DNA from: Spirodela intermedia
Taxonomy: Eukaryota; Streptophyta; Magnoliopsida; Alismatales; Araceae
Reading direction: 5' to 3'
NCBI GenBank assembly: GCA_902729315.2
Contig: LR746266.1
Coordinates: forward strand, 5,965,259 to 6,029,258
Length of the DNA stretch: 64,000 nucleotides
The position numbers and the translations under genes were made by a program. Positions 20,572 through 34,500 of this stretch are shown here, one piece after another (position 1 is the first letter of the stretch; each line of letters begins with the position of its first letter). A model generated the notes under the pieces. That model was not told the DNA's origin, did no database searches, and saw only the letters and a program-made list of their open reading frames with translations.

Positions 20572-23500
20572 CGCTACCACCCTCCTCTCCCTTTTTCTTC
20601 CCCGGTCTGTGCAAGACCTCCGCGAGAAGATGATGAGAGAGAGAGAGAGAGAGGATGTCAGGAATTCCGGATTCCGGCGAGGAGGAAGGAAGGCGAGCAG
20701 ACCGGTGGCAAGCACCCACAGAGGGATCGAAAGGGGTCGCCGGAGCGGGAAGGGGAAGGAGACATAAATAGAAAACCGCTCCGTTCGGTCGGGAGGGAGA
20801 GAAGGAGAGCGATCTAAAGGGGACGATTATGGACACAGAGCGTTAAATCTCTCCACTCTTCGGGGGAGGGCAGAGCTGGACGCCTTTCCGGCGAATCTGT
20901 GCCACCGAACAACCACGATAACGACTTCTTGGGCAATTTTTGGTCAGTAACGGTGAGAACGCCTATACGGAAGCCGCCGCCGGCGGTGGAGTTTGTCTGG
21001 CTGTCGCGCTCCTCCCTTGTCCGGCGGATTTCCACAACATCAGGCCGGAAAAGCGATATAGGTGGGCCCTCTTATTTTTGACCATTGTCACCCGTAACGG
21101 GAATCTTGACCTTGACCCACTCAAACCGGGCGAGAGAGAACCACAGGAAAGATGAAGAGTCTTTCTCTTCGTGGAGAGAGGAGAGAGAAAGAGAGAGGCT
21201 CATCGGCTGGTCGGCCGATAGGCCCCGTTGAGGAAGGGTCTTTCTCGGCGCTTCTCTCTGCCGATCAGTACATTTCATCAACTCTGTCGTGGACGCCGCT
21301 GCATGTTCATAAGCTCTCGCAGTCGCATAAAATATAGCCGGATAGGGACAGGACAGAGAGCGAGCGAGAGAGAGAGAGAGGCATGATAGAGGGAGAAAAA
21401 AATCAATTATTGGAAGTAGTTTCCAGAGTAACTTGTCCTTCTCGAATTATTAGGGTTTCCATGGATGTGCATCCTCCTCCGCTGCGCATTTCATCGAACA
21501 GGTGGAGTTCGCTCACGCCCGGGAAGCACGCATACCCTTTTTTCTCAAGATTTGAAAGGTACCCTCAGCAGCCCGTACCAACCAAACGTGCGTATGCAAA
21601 TGACCGGTATAGGCACGTATGGACCAGATCAAGCTGCATTTACTTGGGAGCTTAACGGCGTGCTATTCCACACCAAACCTGCAGATCAACGCTGGTGTAC
21701 CGCTTTTTCGACGACACGTGGCTTAACAAGGGGGATGGGCCGCCACAGCCGCCCCATGTTCTCGACCTCCCGCTGACTTGAATGCCATAACCTTGATATT
21801 TAAGTCAATTGGACCATGCTCATTGGTGTATATATAACGCTTAATGTTTCCTAACGTGTACAAGCTGCGTTCATGCTTCTAATTTCCGTAAATAAAAAAC
21901 ATATATATTTATATCCAGTTCACTACCGTTGCACTAAAAAGTTGGTCAAACGCCGTCTTTTCCCCGTGCTCATGTATGCGCAACAGAATCTCGTCCGTTC
22001 ACCTGCGTCTTCCTTCTTGTCGCCACCCCGTCAACCCTCTCTCTTTCCCTCTATCTGTGAGTGGCAAGAGAAACGTCTCACGTGACACAACAGATGCCTG
22101 CCGCTCCTTGTGTCGAAGTTCGGACAGAGGAGACGACCGTGGCAGAGCCTAACCTAAGTTGACTTCTCTCCACACTACTGCAGGCTCTGATCGTTTGACT
22201 CCTAGATCTGGTCCCACAGGAGGCGCATTGGTGGGGGAAGGGAGGGGTGGCTCTGCCGGACTGTCGGATGAGCTCGCGGTCTTTACTGCCGACACGAGAG
22301 TTCAGAGTGGGAGCCTTTTGCTTGTCTGAGACGACGACGAAAGGCGGCGGTGTATTCTCCCCATAAATCTGGAGCCTGACTGGAGGTCGTCGAGGAAACA
22401 GGGATGGCAGACGGAGTCAACCTTTCGGAGAGTGAAGCGTACAAGATTTATTTTCCTCCTTATTTAGTGGGGGGGGGCTCATGTGGACTGTCCGCCGCAG
22501 TTATGCCCTGCGTCGGCGGCAACTGCTCAACCTTATCAGATGCACCGAGCTGTATGTGTCCCTCTCTCTCTCTCTATCTCTATTTCTATCTCTCTCTGTG
22601 TGGGACAGAAGGACAGTGAGGACAACGGATGAACCCTTTAAGGCATTTGTCAACGCTGCCCATGATGCGTCGGTCAATCTCCCTCCGTAGCGTGAACAGT
22701 CCCCTCTCTCGCCGTCTACCGACACGTGCCACGCACGTGATTTTTCAACGGCGCTGCGTCACCTCCACAGGACCACCTCTATCCAGTTGAGGCCCTCCCC
22801 CCGTCCGGTCACCCTTCGACTGGCTCATTTGTCAACCTCTATCTCCTTCTCTTTCTCTCTCTCTCGTGCACGTATGCTTCAGAACTGGACCGATTTCCGA
22901 TTTAATCCGGTCATGATCGGGCCGGGTCGGGCCGAACAGCACCCGATTCGATAGGCTCGATGCCAGCTAATAACACGACAATGTTTTTATTTTAAATTAT
23001 GTCACTCGAGATTATAGTTTTTAACCAAGTCTATTCGAGCTAATTGGGAACCGTCAAGGGTCGTGATCTTCCAGCGCCGTCAGCCGCTGTCATCAGCGAG
23101 GAAAGGAGGCCGGGTCTCTCGGCCCGAATCGGAAACCCGACTCGGTCTACGTGGATTTTTAGCGAGAGAGAAAGAGAGAGAGAGGGAGAGGGGCGGTCCG
23201 ACGCGCAAAGATTCCGAAACAAACGAGCCGGCTGCCGAGTCGTGGTTGGGGTCACGGGTCGACTCATCTTCATTATATAAAATGGCGAGGAAACCGCGTC
23301 AGTAAGTCACCGAGACGCGAGCCCCGCCGAACCACGGACGAGACGGTGCGAAGCGATTCGCAAGTGGGTAAGAGTTCGCGGGAAAAAGACCCGACGGGTG
23401 GGGCCCACAGCCAGAAACCGCTCTCCCCCGCGTTGTTCGCTTGTGGTAACTGAAAACAAAGGGGAGGGGGGAGGAGAGAGAGAGACAGAGTGGTGGGCCT

Positions 23501-23765
23501 CAATGAGAGAGGAAATTGCTGCCGAGAGTGGGGACGGAAGAAGAACAGCGAAGAAGACGCCGTCGTCTTCTTCCTCTATCGTCCGAGCTCGTACTCGTGT
23601 GGGGGATCGATGAGAATAGGATTAGGTTTTGCTCTTTCTGGATGATGAGGGGCTAGTGAAGAGCAGAGGTGGAGCTCCCCGGTGGAGGAGGGCTCCCGGT
23701 TGCCCTCCTGTTCTAGGGTTGTTGGAGGAAATCCCCCGGGAGGATCTCCTTATTTGGGGAGAAGC
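20572..23765. other. Divergent intergenic region between WD40 and XLG genes
   Basis: About 3.2 kb upstream of both genes. No coding region is supported. It holds short GA/CT runs (20633-20653, 21363-21380, 22562-22600, 23163-23190), a G run at 22470-22476 and a T/A-rich patch near 22985-23030. The last ~180 bp before 23766 are probably XLG 5' leader. Confidence 0.45.
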
Positions 23766-26700
23766 ATGGAGAAGCTGACCAGAAGAATGCTGCCGGTAGG
23801 GACGCCGATCGCGGAGGCGGAGGCTGAGGACTGTTCCTTTGCGGAGGAGTACGACGGCCCCCCTATTTCTTACGAGATTCCCCGGGCCATCCCCATTGAG
23901 ATCGATCACATCCCCGTCGCTTCCGTAGCCTCTGCGCCGAAGTCGGTTTCCGTCTGCGTTCCCGTTGTCCAGCCGTTGCCTTCGCCGGACCCGCTGAAGA
24001 GGCCGCCGAAGGAGGAGTTCTATCAGGCGGCAGAGGCGGCAGTGTCGCCGACGTCTGTGATCGCATTCGATCAGACTGTGGTGGAGAGGCTCGACCACGA
24101 TATATCTGGAGATATCGCCAGCAATTCATCGGGGGTGCTGGGGTGCTCGCCCAGCGTCCCCGATCGGTCGCGGGAGCTTTCAGACGGCGTTTTGGAGACA
24201 GTGGGGTTCTCGACAGAGTTCAAGGAGAGTGTGGATTTCTCAAATGGTACAGATGCGCGCGTCGATCAGGTGACGACCGGGTCAGGACTGAGCTCGGACG
24301 ACTTTGGGTTCCCGTCCTCTGGCTCCGATGATGACGACCAGGAGATGGCGGTGGCTCCACCGGAAGAATATGCCAAGCGTGGGCCGCAGGTGTCTTTCCA
24401 GGACTCTGAAGTGGAACGCCTGACGAATCATGGGGAGACTGCAAGTGGCCAGCAGGAGCTGTGGGAAGGGTCCAACCCAAGGGTGAAGAAGGGTTCCTGC
24501 TACCGGTGCCACAGAGGAAACAGATTCACAGAGAAGGAGGTTTGCTTGGTATGTGATGCAAAGTATTGTAGCAGCTGCTTGCTGAAGGCAATGGGATCGA
24601 TGCCTGAGGGAAGGAAGTGCGTTACGTGTATTGGATTCCCAATTGACGAGACAAAGAGAGATAGCTTAGGAAAGTGCTCTCGCATCCTTAAGAAGCTACT
24701 GAGCTCGCTGGAGGTACAACAGGTGATGAAGGCAGAGAAGTTTTGTGAGGCAAACCATCTAAGGGCCGAAAATGTGTATGTAAACAGAAAACAGCTTAGC
24801 CAGGACGAGATGATATTATTACAGAGTTCCCCCAACCCACCTACTAAGCTGAAGCCAGGGTATTACTGGTACGATAAGGTGTCAGGGTTCTGGGGAAAGG
24901 TAAATGTGAAACTCGTGTGCATTGTCGAAAGAAATTTATATTTTGGTGTCGATAACCCAGTGACATAGTTTAGTCTTATTGTCAAATTTCTGATCGGAAA
25001 TGTTCACGCCCTTTTTCTGACCAATTTATGAAGTGCATTTAGGCCTTGATTCTTGTTATCACCTCATTTTAACTCAACTTATCGCATTTTAAGTTGCATA
25101 TCTCTTTCAGCTTTTGAGCAACAAATGATGCATCAATTATCACGTGCACACAAGTTTATAGTTTTATGTGAGGGATAACATATCCCTAACTTTTTGCAAT
25201 TTGCATTCGAATTTTTTCACTTGTGAATGGAGATATTGTTCTGCTTTACGTAATAATCGTATCATAAAAAACTCCAACAGGAAGGACACAAACCACACAA
25301 GATCATCAGTCCACATTTGAATGTTGGAGGAAACCTCATGCCAGAGGCTAGCAATGGGACAACTGGAGTATTCATAAACAATCGAGAAATTACCAAAACT
25401 GAGCTACGGATGCTTCAGGTGTAAATTTATGTCATTTGAGATTCATTAAGCTTTGATTAGACTCAAAGGATAGAATATTCAATAATATACATTTTAATGC
25501 AGTGGGCGGGAGTCCAATGTGCTGGGTGCCCTCATTTTTGGGTGAATGCTGATGGCACATACCAAGAGGAGGGGCAGAAGAACATAAAAGGGCATTTATG
25601 GGGGAAGGTGGGTGCATTTCTGCCTTTTTACGTTTTAGCCTTTAATTATGTGCTTTTCCATTGAAGATATTTGTCAACAGGCTGGAATGAAGCTCGTATG
25701 CTCTATTCTATCACTGCCCACTCCTTGTAAGGAGATAGTGACTTCTAGAGATGAAGTTAACAACATGACCAACAGACCTATGCCAGACTACTTTGAACAA
25801 AGGACATTGCAGAAGCTCCTTTTAATTGGATATCACCAATCAGGGACAAGTACCATATTTAAGCAGGTATGGTTATGATTAACTATATAACTTTTGTTCT
25901 GGTTTTCTAAGATTTTAGTGTTAAGGTTGGGTTCTTTGAACCTCTTTTATTTCTGATCCAAAAATAGAACTTTTTACCCTCTTTTAGGACACTTGTCATG
26001 CAACAAACCTCAGTGAGGTTATTGTCTGGAATGCTCTTGCGAGCTTGGATGATATTAGGGAAGATGATTTTAGTGTGGTTGTGTCGGGTTCAGCCTCTTA
26101 GAAGAAAATAAATTGAAGTTTACTTATCGTTAAAGTACAAAAGTTCTCAGAATAGCTCTACTATTTATCGTTTTTCATGTTTGATATTTCAACAGTGTCA
26201 GACTCTGGGATCCACCTGAACTGTTCGTTCTTAATTATAGCTTTGTGCACACATTGTGATCTGGATAGGGGGTAGTAGAACTGGTTTATGACCAAAGTGG
26301 TCGGATATAAGTGATTGACTTCTTATGGGAGCAACTGCACATGGCCTCCCCGTTGTTAGGTGTCTGTCTGTGTGTGTGTGTGTTTGTTTGTAGAACGTGA
26401 GGGGTAAACTCTTTACCTGTTCAACTCTGCCTGGAGGTTTGGTATGGCTATCCCTCATGAAAGGATTGAGCACTCAAGGCCCTTGCGTGGCAGTGGGCTT
26501 CCCTTTCCACTCATCTAGAAAGAAAGATACAAGTGAAGCATCATAGACACTATATTTATGTGATGCTACGAAACTAGTAGCTATTATAGGAAAAGTTTGA
26601 TATCTTTACTTGTCGGATATTTACGAGTTCCTATTGAGATCCTCTCTGTATTATGAGGGTTTCCTACTCGATAAATTGAACCTCTCTTAGGACAGTTGTA

Positions 26701-29700
26701 CAAGTGAAAAATAAATCTCCACTGTAGCAGTACCAATTCCATTCACGTGCTAGGCTACATAGTTAGAATGATTATTGTTTACAGACGACAACCTTGAGCT
26801 AGAGATGTGTAGAAGATCTTTATTGCTCTGTTTCTAGCCAAGATTTCTGGAAAAAATGCCTAACTATCGTTAGATTTCCTTCCTTTAATTATGCTCAATA
26901 AGTAGGCTGATGTGTAGGGAATAGTAGTCTGCCATTTATTTTATTTTTATCATTATCTACGCCTAGGATTAAGTGCATCTGTTGACTACTATACTTCTGT
27001 AGGGACTGTAAAGTGGACATATGGAGACAATTTCTCCTTAATGCTTAATATTTAAACTTTTTTTGATATTGTCATTGCTCTTTATCAGGCAAAGTTCTTG
27101 TATAAGACAGTTCCTTTCACCGAGGGAGAGTGTGAAAGCATTAAGTTGTTGATCCAGAGCAACATATACAAATATCTTGGGATATTACTGGAGGGACGTA
27201 AACGTTTTGAGGAAGAAAGTTTGACGGAAATAACGAGAAAACGTTCTGCAGGTATAAATTTTACAAAGTACTATGCATTTTTCCAATTGATGCTCATTGC
27301 ATGTTAGATTCTTTCGTTATCTCTCTACTTTATTCATATGCATCTTTTTTAAATTGTTGAAGTAAAAATAAATGTTTCATGTTTTCTGACGAATACTTAC
27401 TACCTTGAACTATGAACTATTTACCATCATCGTGTGAAAAAACAAATTAACCCGGTCAGAATTCTACTTGTAAGTGCACCTCCAAAAAGTAAATTCTACT
27501 GAATAATCAAATAAGCTTCATGCCCTTTTTACCTCTTTATCATTATATCCTGAAATGGAACTCTTTTTGACTGCAGGCAATGAATCTGATGGAGGCAAGT
27601 GCAAGACTTTGTACTCAATTGGTCCAAGGTTGAAAGCTTTCTCTGATTGGCTTCTCAAAGTTATGGAGTCAGGGAACCTGGAAGCTATTTTTCCTGCCGC
27701 TACCCGTGAATATGCTCCCTTAGTCGAAGAATTATGGAAGGACGCTGCTATCCAGGCTACATATAATCGGAGAAGTGAATTGCAGTTGCTTCCTAGCAGT
27801 GCAAGTTACTTTTTAGAGCGGGTATAACATATTTTCAACTTATAATCTTCTCATTGCATGAAAATTTAGGTTTCTTTCATGAATCCAGATCTCTGTTGCA
27901 TTAGTTCATTTTTCTTGAAGTGTTTTATTTTATTTTAATATTTATTTTTATGCGCACGTTGTAACTATGGTGACTGTGTAATAAACGAGATAAAAAAGTC
28001 GTTGCTGAAAGCTTTTTTGATGATTTACTCTATGACGCCAGCGTAATGCCTTGGCGAAGGGAACAGAGTATTTCTGTGTTGGAATCTGAACTTACAGGTG
28101 GTGATGTTGAAAATGACACGAGGATAGGGACGAACACAGTTACGACTTCATAGAAGTGACAATTTTGCGAATCATCTGGTTAAAAGTTACGGATCGATGT
28201 CCAGTTTTGGCTGCATGATTTATAATGGCAAACTGAAGCAACAGGGAAGGTTGAGTCGAAGAACAAACTCGGAGAGAGGAGAGGACAAAAAACTCAGATA
28301 CTTAGTGATGTAAAGCGGCAATCATAGTATCCAGTCTCTTTAAACGAGTGACAAAGCCTAGCCCATGAGGAAACCTAAAGGAAATGGCTTGTTGATCTTT
28401 AGAGGAAATGGTCGACTGCTAAAAAACAAGCTATTAGGAAAGAAAAACTTAACCCTAACTGAAAGGGCCAGTACTGATGTTTGCAAATCTTGTTCTACTT
28501 AAACTACTTGCTACTGCGAGATATCCTGTCCATGATGTGGTCTTCTCAGAGGCAAATGATTCATTGCACAATTCTTCTTTTAATAACCTGTAGGCTATTT
28601 TATTTTGGCCCATGGATTATGATCTTATTTTACACGTTCAATTAGCAATACCTATCCAATGACGACATCCAGGTTAAAATTTCGTTTCGCAGAATTAAAG
28701 TAATTTATTTCAGTCAATTGCTATGGATGTTACATCTCCATATCTTATGAAATGCAACATTGGCCTACTTTTAGTCGTGGGGATAATGTCAATACCTACT
28801 GGAAACTATTTTGGACTGTGAGAACAGGCTCGGATATGCTCTGATTATTCATTGTCAGCGACGTATGAACTGTTGTGCATTGTGTAGTATCAAAATGTGA
28901 ATGAAAAAAGCTTTCATTCGATGACAGTGTATGGTGCCAAGAAAAATACCGATGATTTATTGTGAATTACGGAACTAATTCATGAGTAGTTTGGATTTTA
29001 GAAATAATAAAAACAAGCAATGTTAGGCTCTGCGAGTGTTGGTTGTATAGTCTGGGAGGGAGCCGTTTTGGTTCTGCGAGTGTTGCATAAGAACACTTTG
29101 AGTCAAGATCCGCAATGTCCGATCCTGATTTGTCATTATTAGTTTACCTCGTGCAGATTTAAGGTTACAAGGATCATTTTGGTAGGTTTGGGGCCAAAAT
29201 GCAGGTCTTGTTTTGCGGGACTCAGGTGACCACAGTAATACATTTTCCATTTGAAGCCCACATAAGCCTTATCTTGAATTGGACATGCTGAGAGCCTGTT
29301 TTTGATGCGGAAATATGTTACTTTAAGGCATTGGTCAAGCTTTGGGCCTACTACGGAAAGTTTTCTCCTCCTCCTCCCTTTCACATTCTGCAGCATCTGA
29401 TGAAGGATCCAAATACGAGATCGAGTTTCATGGCCTGCTATCCGACATTCAACCCGTTGCGAGATCTGGCAAAAGTTTTGGGTAAGAAAACTTTTGACTA
29501 GAGAGCATGTTTCGAAGAGCACCATGAGTCGGTGGCAGACAGAAATGTGCTTTCGAAGTTGTTGTTTCAGCTTCTTACCAAGAGCAATCTCCAAATAAGT
29601 TCTCAGACTTTAGAAAAAAAATAAAATGAGCGTGGAAAATGGGAGGCTTTGTGTAAAGTAATGTGATGTGTCTCCGAGACACCTGTCTGCAAAGTGGACA

Positions 29701-31065
29701 CTGAAACACTATCGCAGGTCTCTTCTCCTACTACCATTTTATAGAGCCTCGTCAAAATTGTAATGGCCAAACTTTTTCTTTCTGGATTTCTTTGTCTTCT
29801 CTGACATTCAGATGCCTTGCTTCTGATTTCTTTTGAAAATTTGCCTTTTTCCTTAAGAAATAATGAACTGAGGGGGTTCACGTGTATATGTTTATACTAG
29901 GCACAGATCTTTACATCTTGCGATGGCATATACCAGCCTGCTGCTGCTGAGTTTTATGGCGGAGTTTTGAGATATTTTTTGCCCTTTTTTTCCTCAGGCT
30001 GTTGATATATCAAGAGCAGAATACGAACCCTCTCAGTTGGATATCTTGTATGCTGATGGGATTACATCTTCCAATGGATTGGCATGCACAGAGTTTATTT
30101 TCCCTCCGTCCGCCGGCACCATAAGTGGGTTTGACGGCGAGGAGCACCACGAGGCATTGATACGGTAAGCTCTACAAAAGTAGAAACACTGACCCACCTT
30201 GCATGGTTTGCATTGATATGGTAACCTCGAGCTCCGGGTATTCCATTTTTAGCTTTATTCTAAGCATCGGCTATCAATTCCATGAGAAATGAGACATGTT
30301 ATGATGCCCGCTGTGGGCACTAGCGCCCGCTACCTCCAAGAATTGCTCAATAATGGAAAAAATGTCTCCGTCTTGACTCGTGTTCTGGTTCTGCTTTGCT
30401 ATGTCTGGCGCCGTTGGACACATCCATCGGTGCCGTTCTGACCGCGTGAGGCTGTGCCATGCAGGTACCAGCTCATCAGGGTGCACGCCAAAGGGCTGGG
30501 GGAGAACTACAAGTGGCTGGAGATGTTCGAGGACGTGAGGCTGGTCGTGTTCTGCGTGTCCATGAGCGACTACGACGAGTACAGCGAAGACGCGACGGGA
30601 GTGCCGACGAACAAGATGCTCGAAAGCAAGAGGCTCTTCGAGAGCATAATAAGCCACCCGACGTTCGAGCAGATGGACTTCCTGCTGGTGTTGACCAAGT
30701 ACGACCTCCTCGAACGGAAAATCGAGCAATCTCCGCTCACGCTGTGCGACTGGTTCAAGGACTTTGAACCCGTGGTGAGCCGGCACCGCCACAGCAGCGC
30801 CGGCAACAGCCGCGCCCTCAACAGCCACGGCACCTCGCTGCCACAGCAGGCCTTCCACTACATCGCCGTCAAGTTCAAGAGGCTCTTCTCTTCTCTGACC
30901 GGGAGGAAGCTGTATGTCACGGCGGGGAACGGCCTGGACCCCGATTCCACAGACAGAGCTCTCCGTTACACCAGGGAGATCCTCATGTGGGAGGAAGAAC
31001 GCTTGATGTTCGGCAGCGACGATCTGGAGGCTGGTAGCACAGTGCCCAGCTCCTTCTCCCAGTGA
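23766..31065 (+). CDS. XLG1: Extra-large G protein alpha subunit (XLG, 912 aa)
   Basis: Plant-specific atypical Galpha that couples with Gbeta-gamma in immune and developmental signalling. Coding exons: 23766-24899, 25281-25418, 25503-25607, 25681-25866, 27089-27251, 27577-27821, 29998-30164, 30465-31065; the phases fit exactly and give 912 aa. The first ATG of the family-like start is [10 protein letters not shown]; no in-frame ATG occurs in the upstream part of the frame from 23682. The N-terminus has the [19 protein letters not shown] block. A cysteine-rich domain runs from about Cys245 ([19 protein letters not shown]...CVTCIG). The Galpha-like domain has P-loop [13 protein letters not shown] (about 509-521) and LTKYD (about 789-793) in place of NKxD. 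The switch region reads [14 protein letters not shown], so the catalytic Gln of canonical Galpha is missing, as is usual for XLGs. The C-terminus PSSFSQ and the cysteine-rich block favour the XLG1 clade. Confidence 0.95.
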
Positions 31066-31538
31066 CCTCATCTTCCACCCGGCTGGAATCTTCGAAGAGG
31101 TCTTGCCCCAACCTCCTCTCTCTCTGTCTCTGTCTCTGTGTCTTCTCTTGTTTTCCTACTTGCGTGTATCATATTAATTATTCTTGTGGTGCAATGCAAA
31201 AGCTCGGCAGAGGGGTCGCTTCTTGCCAGAATCGCTGCATTGCTCGCAGGCTCATGCATATACCGTGGTTTTCCCTCGCCCTTTCCGTTGGCGATGGAGA
31301 ATGCTGCAGCTTCCATGTGTCTTCGATTCAACTGTATTTTCCCAAGTTTCCTGCTCTTCGTGGCTCTCGTGTTTCACTGCTCCTCGGCCTCCCAAATGGT
31401 ATCCCCGCTGCTGCGGGGTTGACTTCAACGAGGAAGAAATTGGGGACCCAGAGGGAATCAATGGCGCGGATGCACAGGAGGGTTTCTTCTGTTGAAGATA
31501 ATAGAAGTAGGTAGGAGGGACTCGTTCCGGGGGGCTCA
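31066..31538. other. Convergent 3' flanks of XLG and the USP-type kinase
   Basis: The two genes end tail to tail 473 bp apart. A CT-rich stretch at about 31115-31140 and T-rich sequence follow the XLG stop. Nothing else is seen. Confidence 0.5.
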
Positions 31539-34500
31539 TCAGTACATCTCGCCTCGGATCTTCTCTGCAACGAGGGCCCTGGCGGCCGCTTCCTGCGGGA
31601 TCCTCTGGGAGAGGCTTCCCTTCGGCCCTCCGCTGTACCTGCTCGCCATCAAATTCCCCAAGCGCCCACCGCCTCTGCTCTCCCTTGAGTGCTCTCTGAA
31701 GCCCGGGTCGGCGACCGTCTCCCCCTCCAGAACCCTGAGCACCTGCAGCGCCGTGGTGGCCACAGGCAGGAAGGAGAAGCATTTCAGAAAACCAGGCCTA
31801 GTTTTCACTACGGCCGGGGGAGGAGCAGCGGCTGCACCTTCGACATGCTCGGCCGGGAGTGCGGCTCCCGGCGGAGGCAGAGTGAGGCGGCCACCGCCAT
31901 GGCGTTGAGCTCCTGGGCGAATCTGCGCGTCTGGTCGTTGTCCAAGCGGGGGTCCAGAAGCCGGTCGACGGCGGCGGCACTGCCACCCTCCGCCGCCAGC
32001 GCCAGCACCGGGCGCGCCCACTCGGTGAGGAACTGCTGCCCCTTGGTCCGGCCCATGTCCATGGCCCGCCGCCCCGTGATGAGCTCCAGCAGCACCACGC
32101 CGAACGCGTACACGTCCGCCTTCTCCGTTATCACTCCGCTCTCGATGTACTCCGGCGCCAGGTACCTGCTCACCAGAAGACCCAGCTCCTCTTCATCAGC
32201 TCTCAACTAGCAGTTTCTCAGCCGGTGGCTTCGGTGGCGCCTTACCCGAACGTCCCGATCACGCGCGTGTCCACGCCGTTCCCCTGGATCTGCCACCTCG
32301 CCAGCCCGAAGTCCCCCACCTATACCACTCCATCATCAACGTTGACCTTGAGATAGAGGGGAGAGGAGAGAGAGAAAGAGAGAGAAAGGGTTGTCGTACC
32401 AGTGGTTCGAAGTCATGGGTGAGGAGGATGTTGTTGGGACGGACGTCGCGGTGGATGAACCCCACCCGGCAGTCTTCGTGAAGGTATCGGAGGCCCCTCG
32501 CCGAGCCGACGGCGATCCTGAAGCGAGCGGGCCAGTCCAGAGGTGGCATGTTCCGGCCTAGGCCCACACACGCCAAATAGGCCCATTACAGTCGTCTGTT
32601 CAGCAGGGAGGGAGGAGGGGACGGGGAGGAAGGAAAGTAGGAGATGGGAGTTTCTTACCGTGGAGATGGACGGCCAATGAACCGTTGCAGACGTACTCGT
32701 AAACGAGGACCCGGCGGGGGCCCTCCACGCAAAAGCCCAGCAGCAGCACGACGTTCCGGTGCTGCGCCCGGCTCAGAACCTCGACCTCGGCCCGGAACTC
32801 GTCGTTGCCCTTTGGCCCGGCGAGGGTCTTCAGGGTCTTCACCACCACCACCCGCCCGTCCGGGAGCAGCCCCCGGTGGACCCACCCGAAGCCGCCCTCC
32901 GCCACGAAATTCGCATCCGAAAACCCCCCCGTCGCTTCCTCCAGCTCCCCGAAGTTGAACCATCTCGGTGGCTTCCCGAAAACGGGTGCCTTGTGCCGAC
33001 AGATAGAGCACAGGGGCGGAACAGGAGGCGGCGGGCTGCGCAGCAGGGAGACGGCGTCCCTCCCGTCGGACTGGTACATCAAATCCCTCCCTCTGTCTGC
33101 GTGCTCGTAGCCAATCCTCCGCGCGCCGAAGAGTTGGTCGGATTCCGTGAAAGCCTCGTGCAGCGTCTTGGCAGCCGCCAAGGGAAGAGACGGCTCCTCG
33201 GGGATGCTGTGGGCAACCGGGCTACTGATGTAGATTTGGTCGTTGGGTGCCCAATAGACCTGCCTACCATTCTGCGTGTTTGGTGCTGGAGACCAGTATG
33301 ATGGGTCGGAGCTTGACTGCTGGCTTCTCTTGACGTCGCCGGAGGAAGTAGAATCTCCACCATGAGGGGAACAAGATAAACCGTCAGAAAAATAAAGACT
33401 AGTGGCACTTGAACAACTACAGAGAAAAATTCTCGAGGTTGCTACCTCCTCCGGTGGGATAAAACCGTAGCCACGGTGAGGCGGCTGTCGGTGTGCTCAG
33501 GCCTTCGACCACACCTCCTCTCTTGGACTTCAGCACGACGCTGCGTAGGCCCTCGTAGAGCGGGTTATGCTCGCAAACGAAGGGGGACGAGCTACCGCCG
33601 GTGGTGGTGCTGGAGCTCGAGGTGGACGCCCTATACTCCCTCAAGAAAGAGACCATAGAGTCGTCCTCTTCGGTGCTGCTCGTCGGGGTAGAGTGCTTGA
33701 TCCGGTGCTGCCTGAGCTTCGCCTCCTCCTCGGCCTCCCGGCGCTGCCTTTCCGCCGGCTGTTCCGCCATGGCGGATGCTGCGGGGGGAGGGATGACGTG
33801 GGTAAAGGCGGGGAGCGGCTGGTGGGGCATGTGCAGCGGGGCGGCGCCGCCGAGATTGAGGCGGAGGACCTTCGCGTTGGAGCGTTTCATCAGCACGACA
33901 TTGCAGTGGGGCAGCTCCTCCATGCAACCCTTCGCCTCGTGCTTCAGCTGCCTGCTTCGCCAGACATCGAACTTGTCAAACAAAGTGGGCCGGCCCAAAA
34001 TATGCCCTCCAAACCCATTTAGTGAAGCGGTGTGGGGTGGGGGATGGGGACCACCTTCCTCCCCATCACGTGCAAAGCATGCGTCTTTGGGCCCACCACG
34101 TGTGAGATTTGAAGCAAAGGCCCAGTGGGCCCAGTTGGCCGGACAGCATATGGGCCCACAACTGGAGGCCCAAGTTCCGGAGAATAAATTATCTGGGCCC
34201 ATCTAGAGTTCGCCTACGTGTCACAATGCCGAGCGTCCGCGTCACCAAATAGACAGACGTTCCAGTGATGGGATGGACCGCGAACGTCGGCAGCTCTAAT
34301 TCACTAAATGGGTCGTCAGTGGGAGGTCTGACTCCGTAGATATCAATCAATAAGCAATTAGCGCGTGTGAGGCCGGAGGAGGAGCAAGAACAGGAGTTAA
34401 GGGGGGGCGTTACCTGTCGAGTACGATCCAGTTGGCACCAACCCGTTTAGACTCCTCCGCCACCGCGCCGCCAGCCGCCGCCGCCTCCCCCGAGACCACC

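Noticed and set aside
23682-23765. Start of the XLG protein at 23682
   Set aside because: The codon there is GTG, not ATG. The ATG at 23766 gives the family-like N-terminus [10 protein letters not shown].
30274-31071. 265-residue minus-strand frame opposite the last XLG exon
   Set aside because: Antisense shadow of a conserved coding exon; no independent motif.
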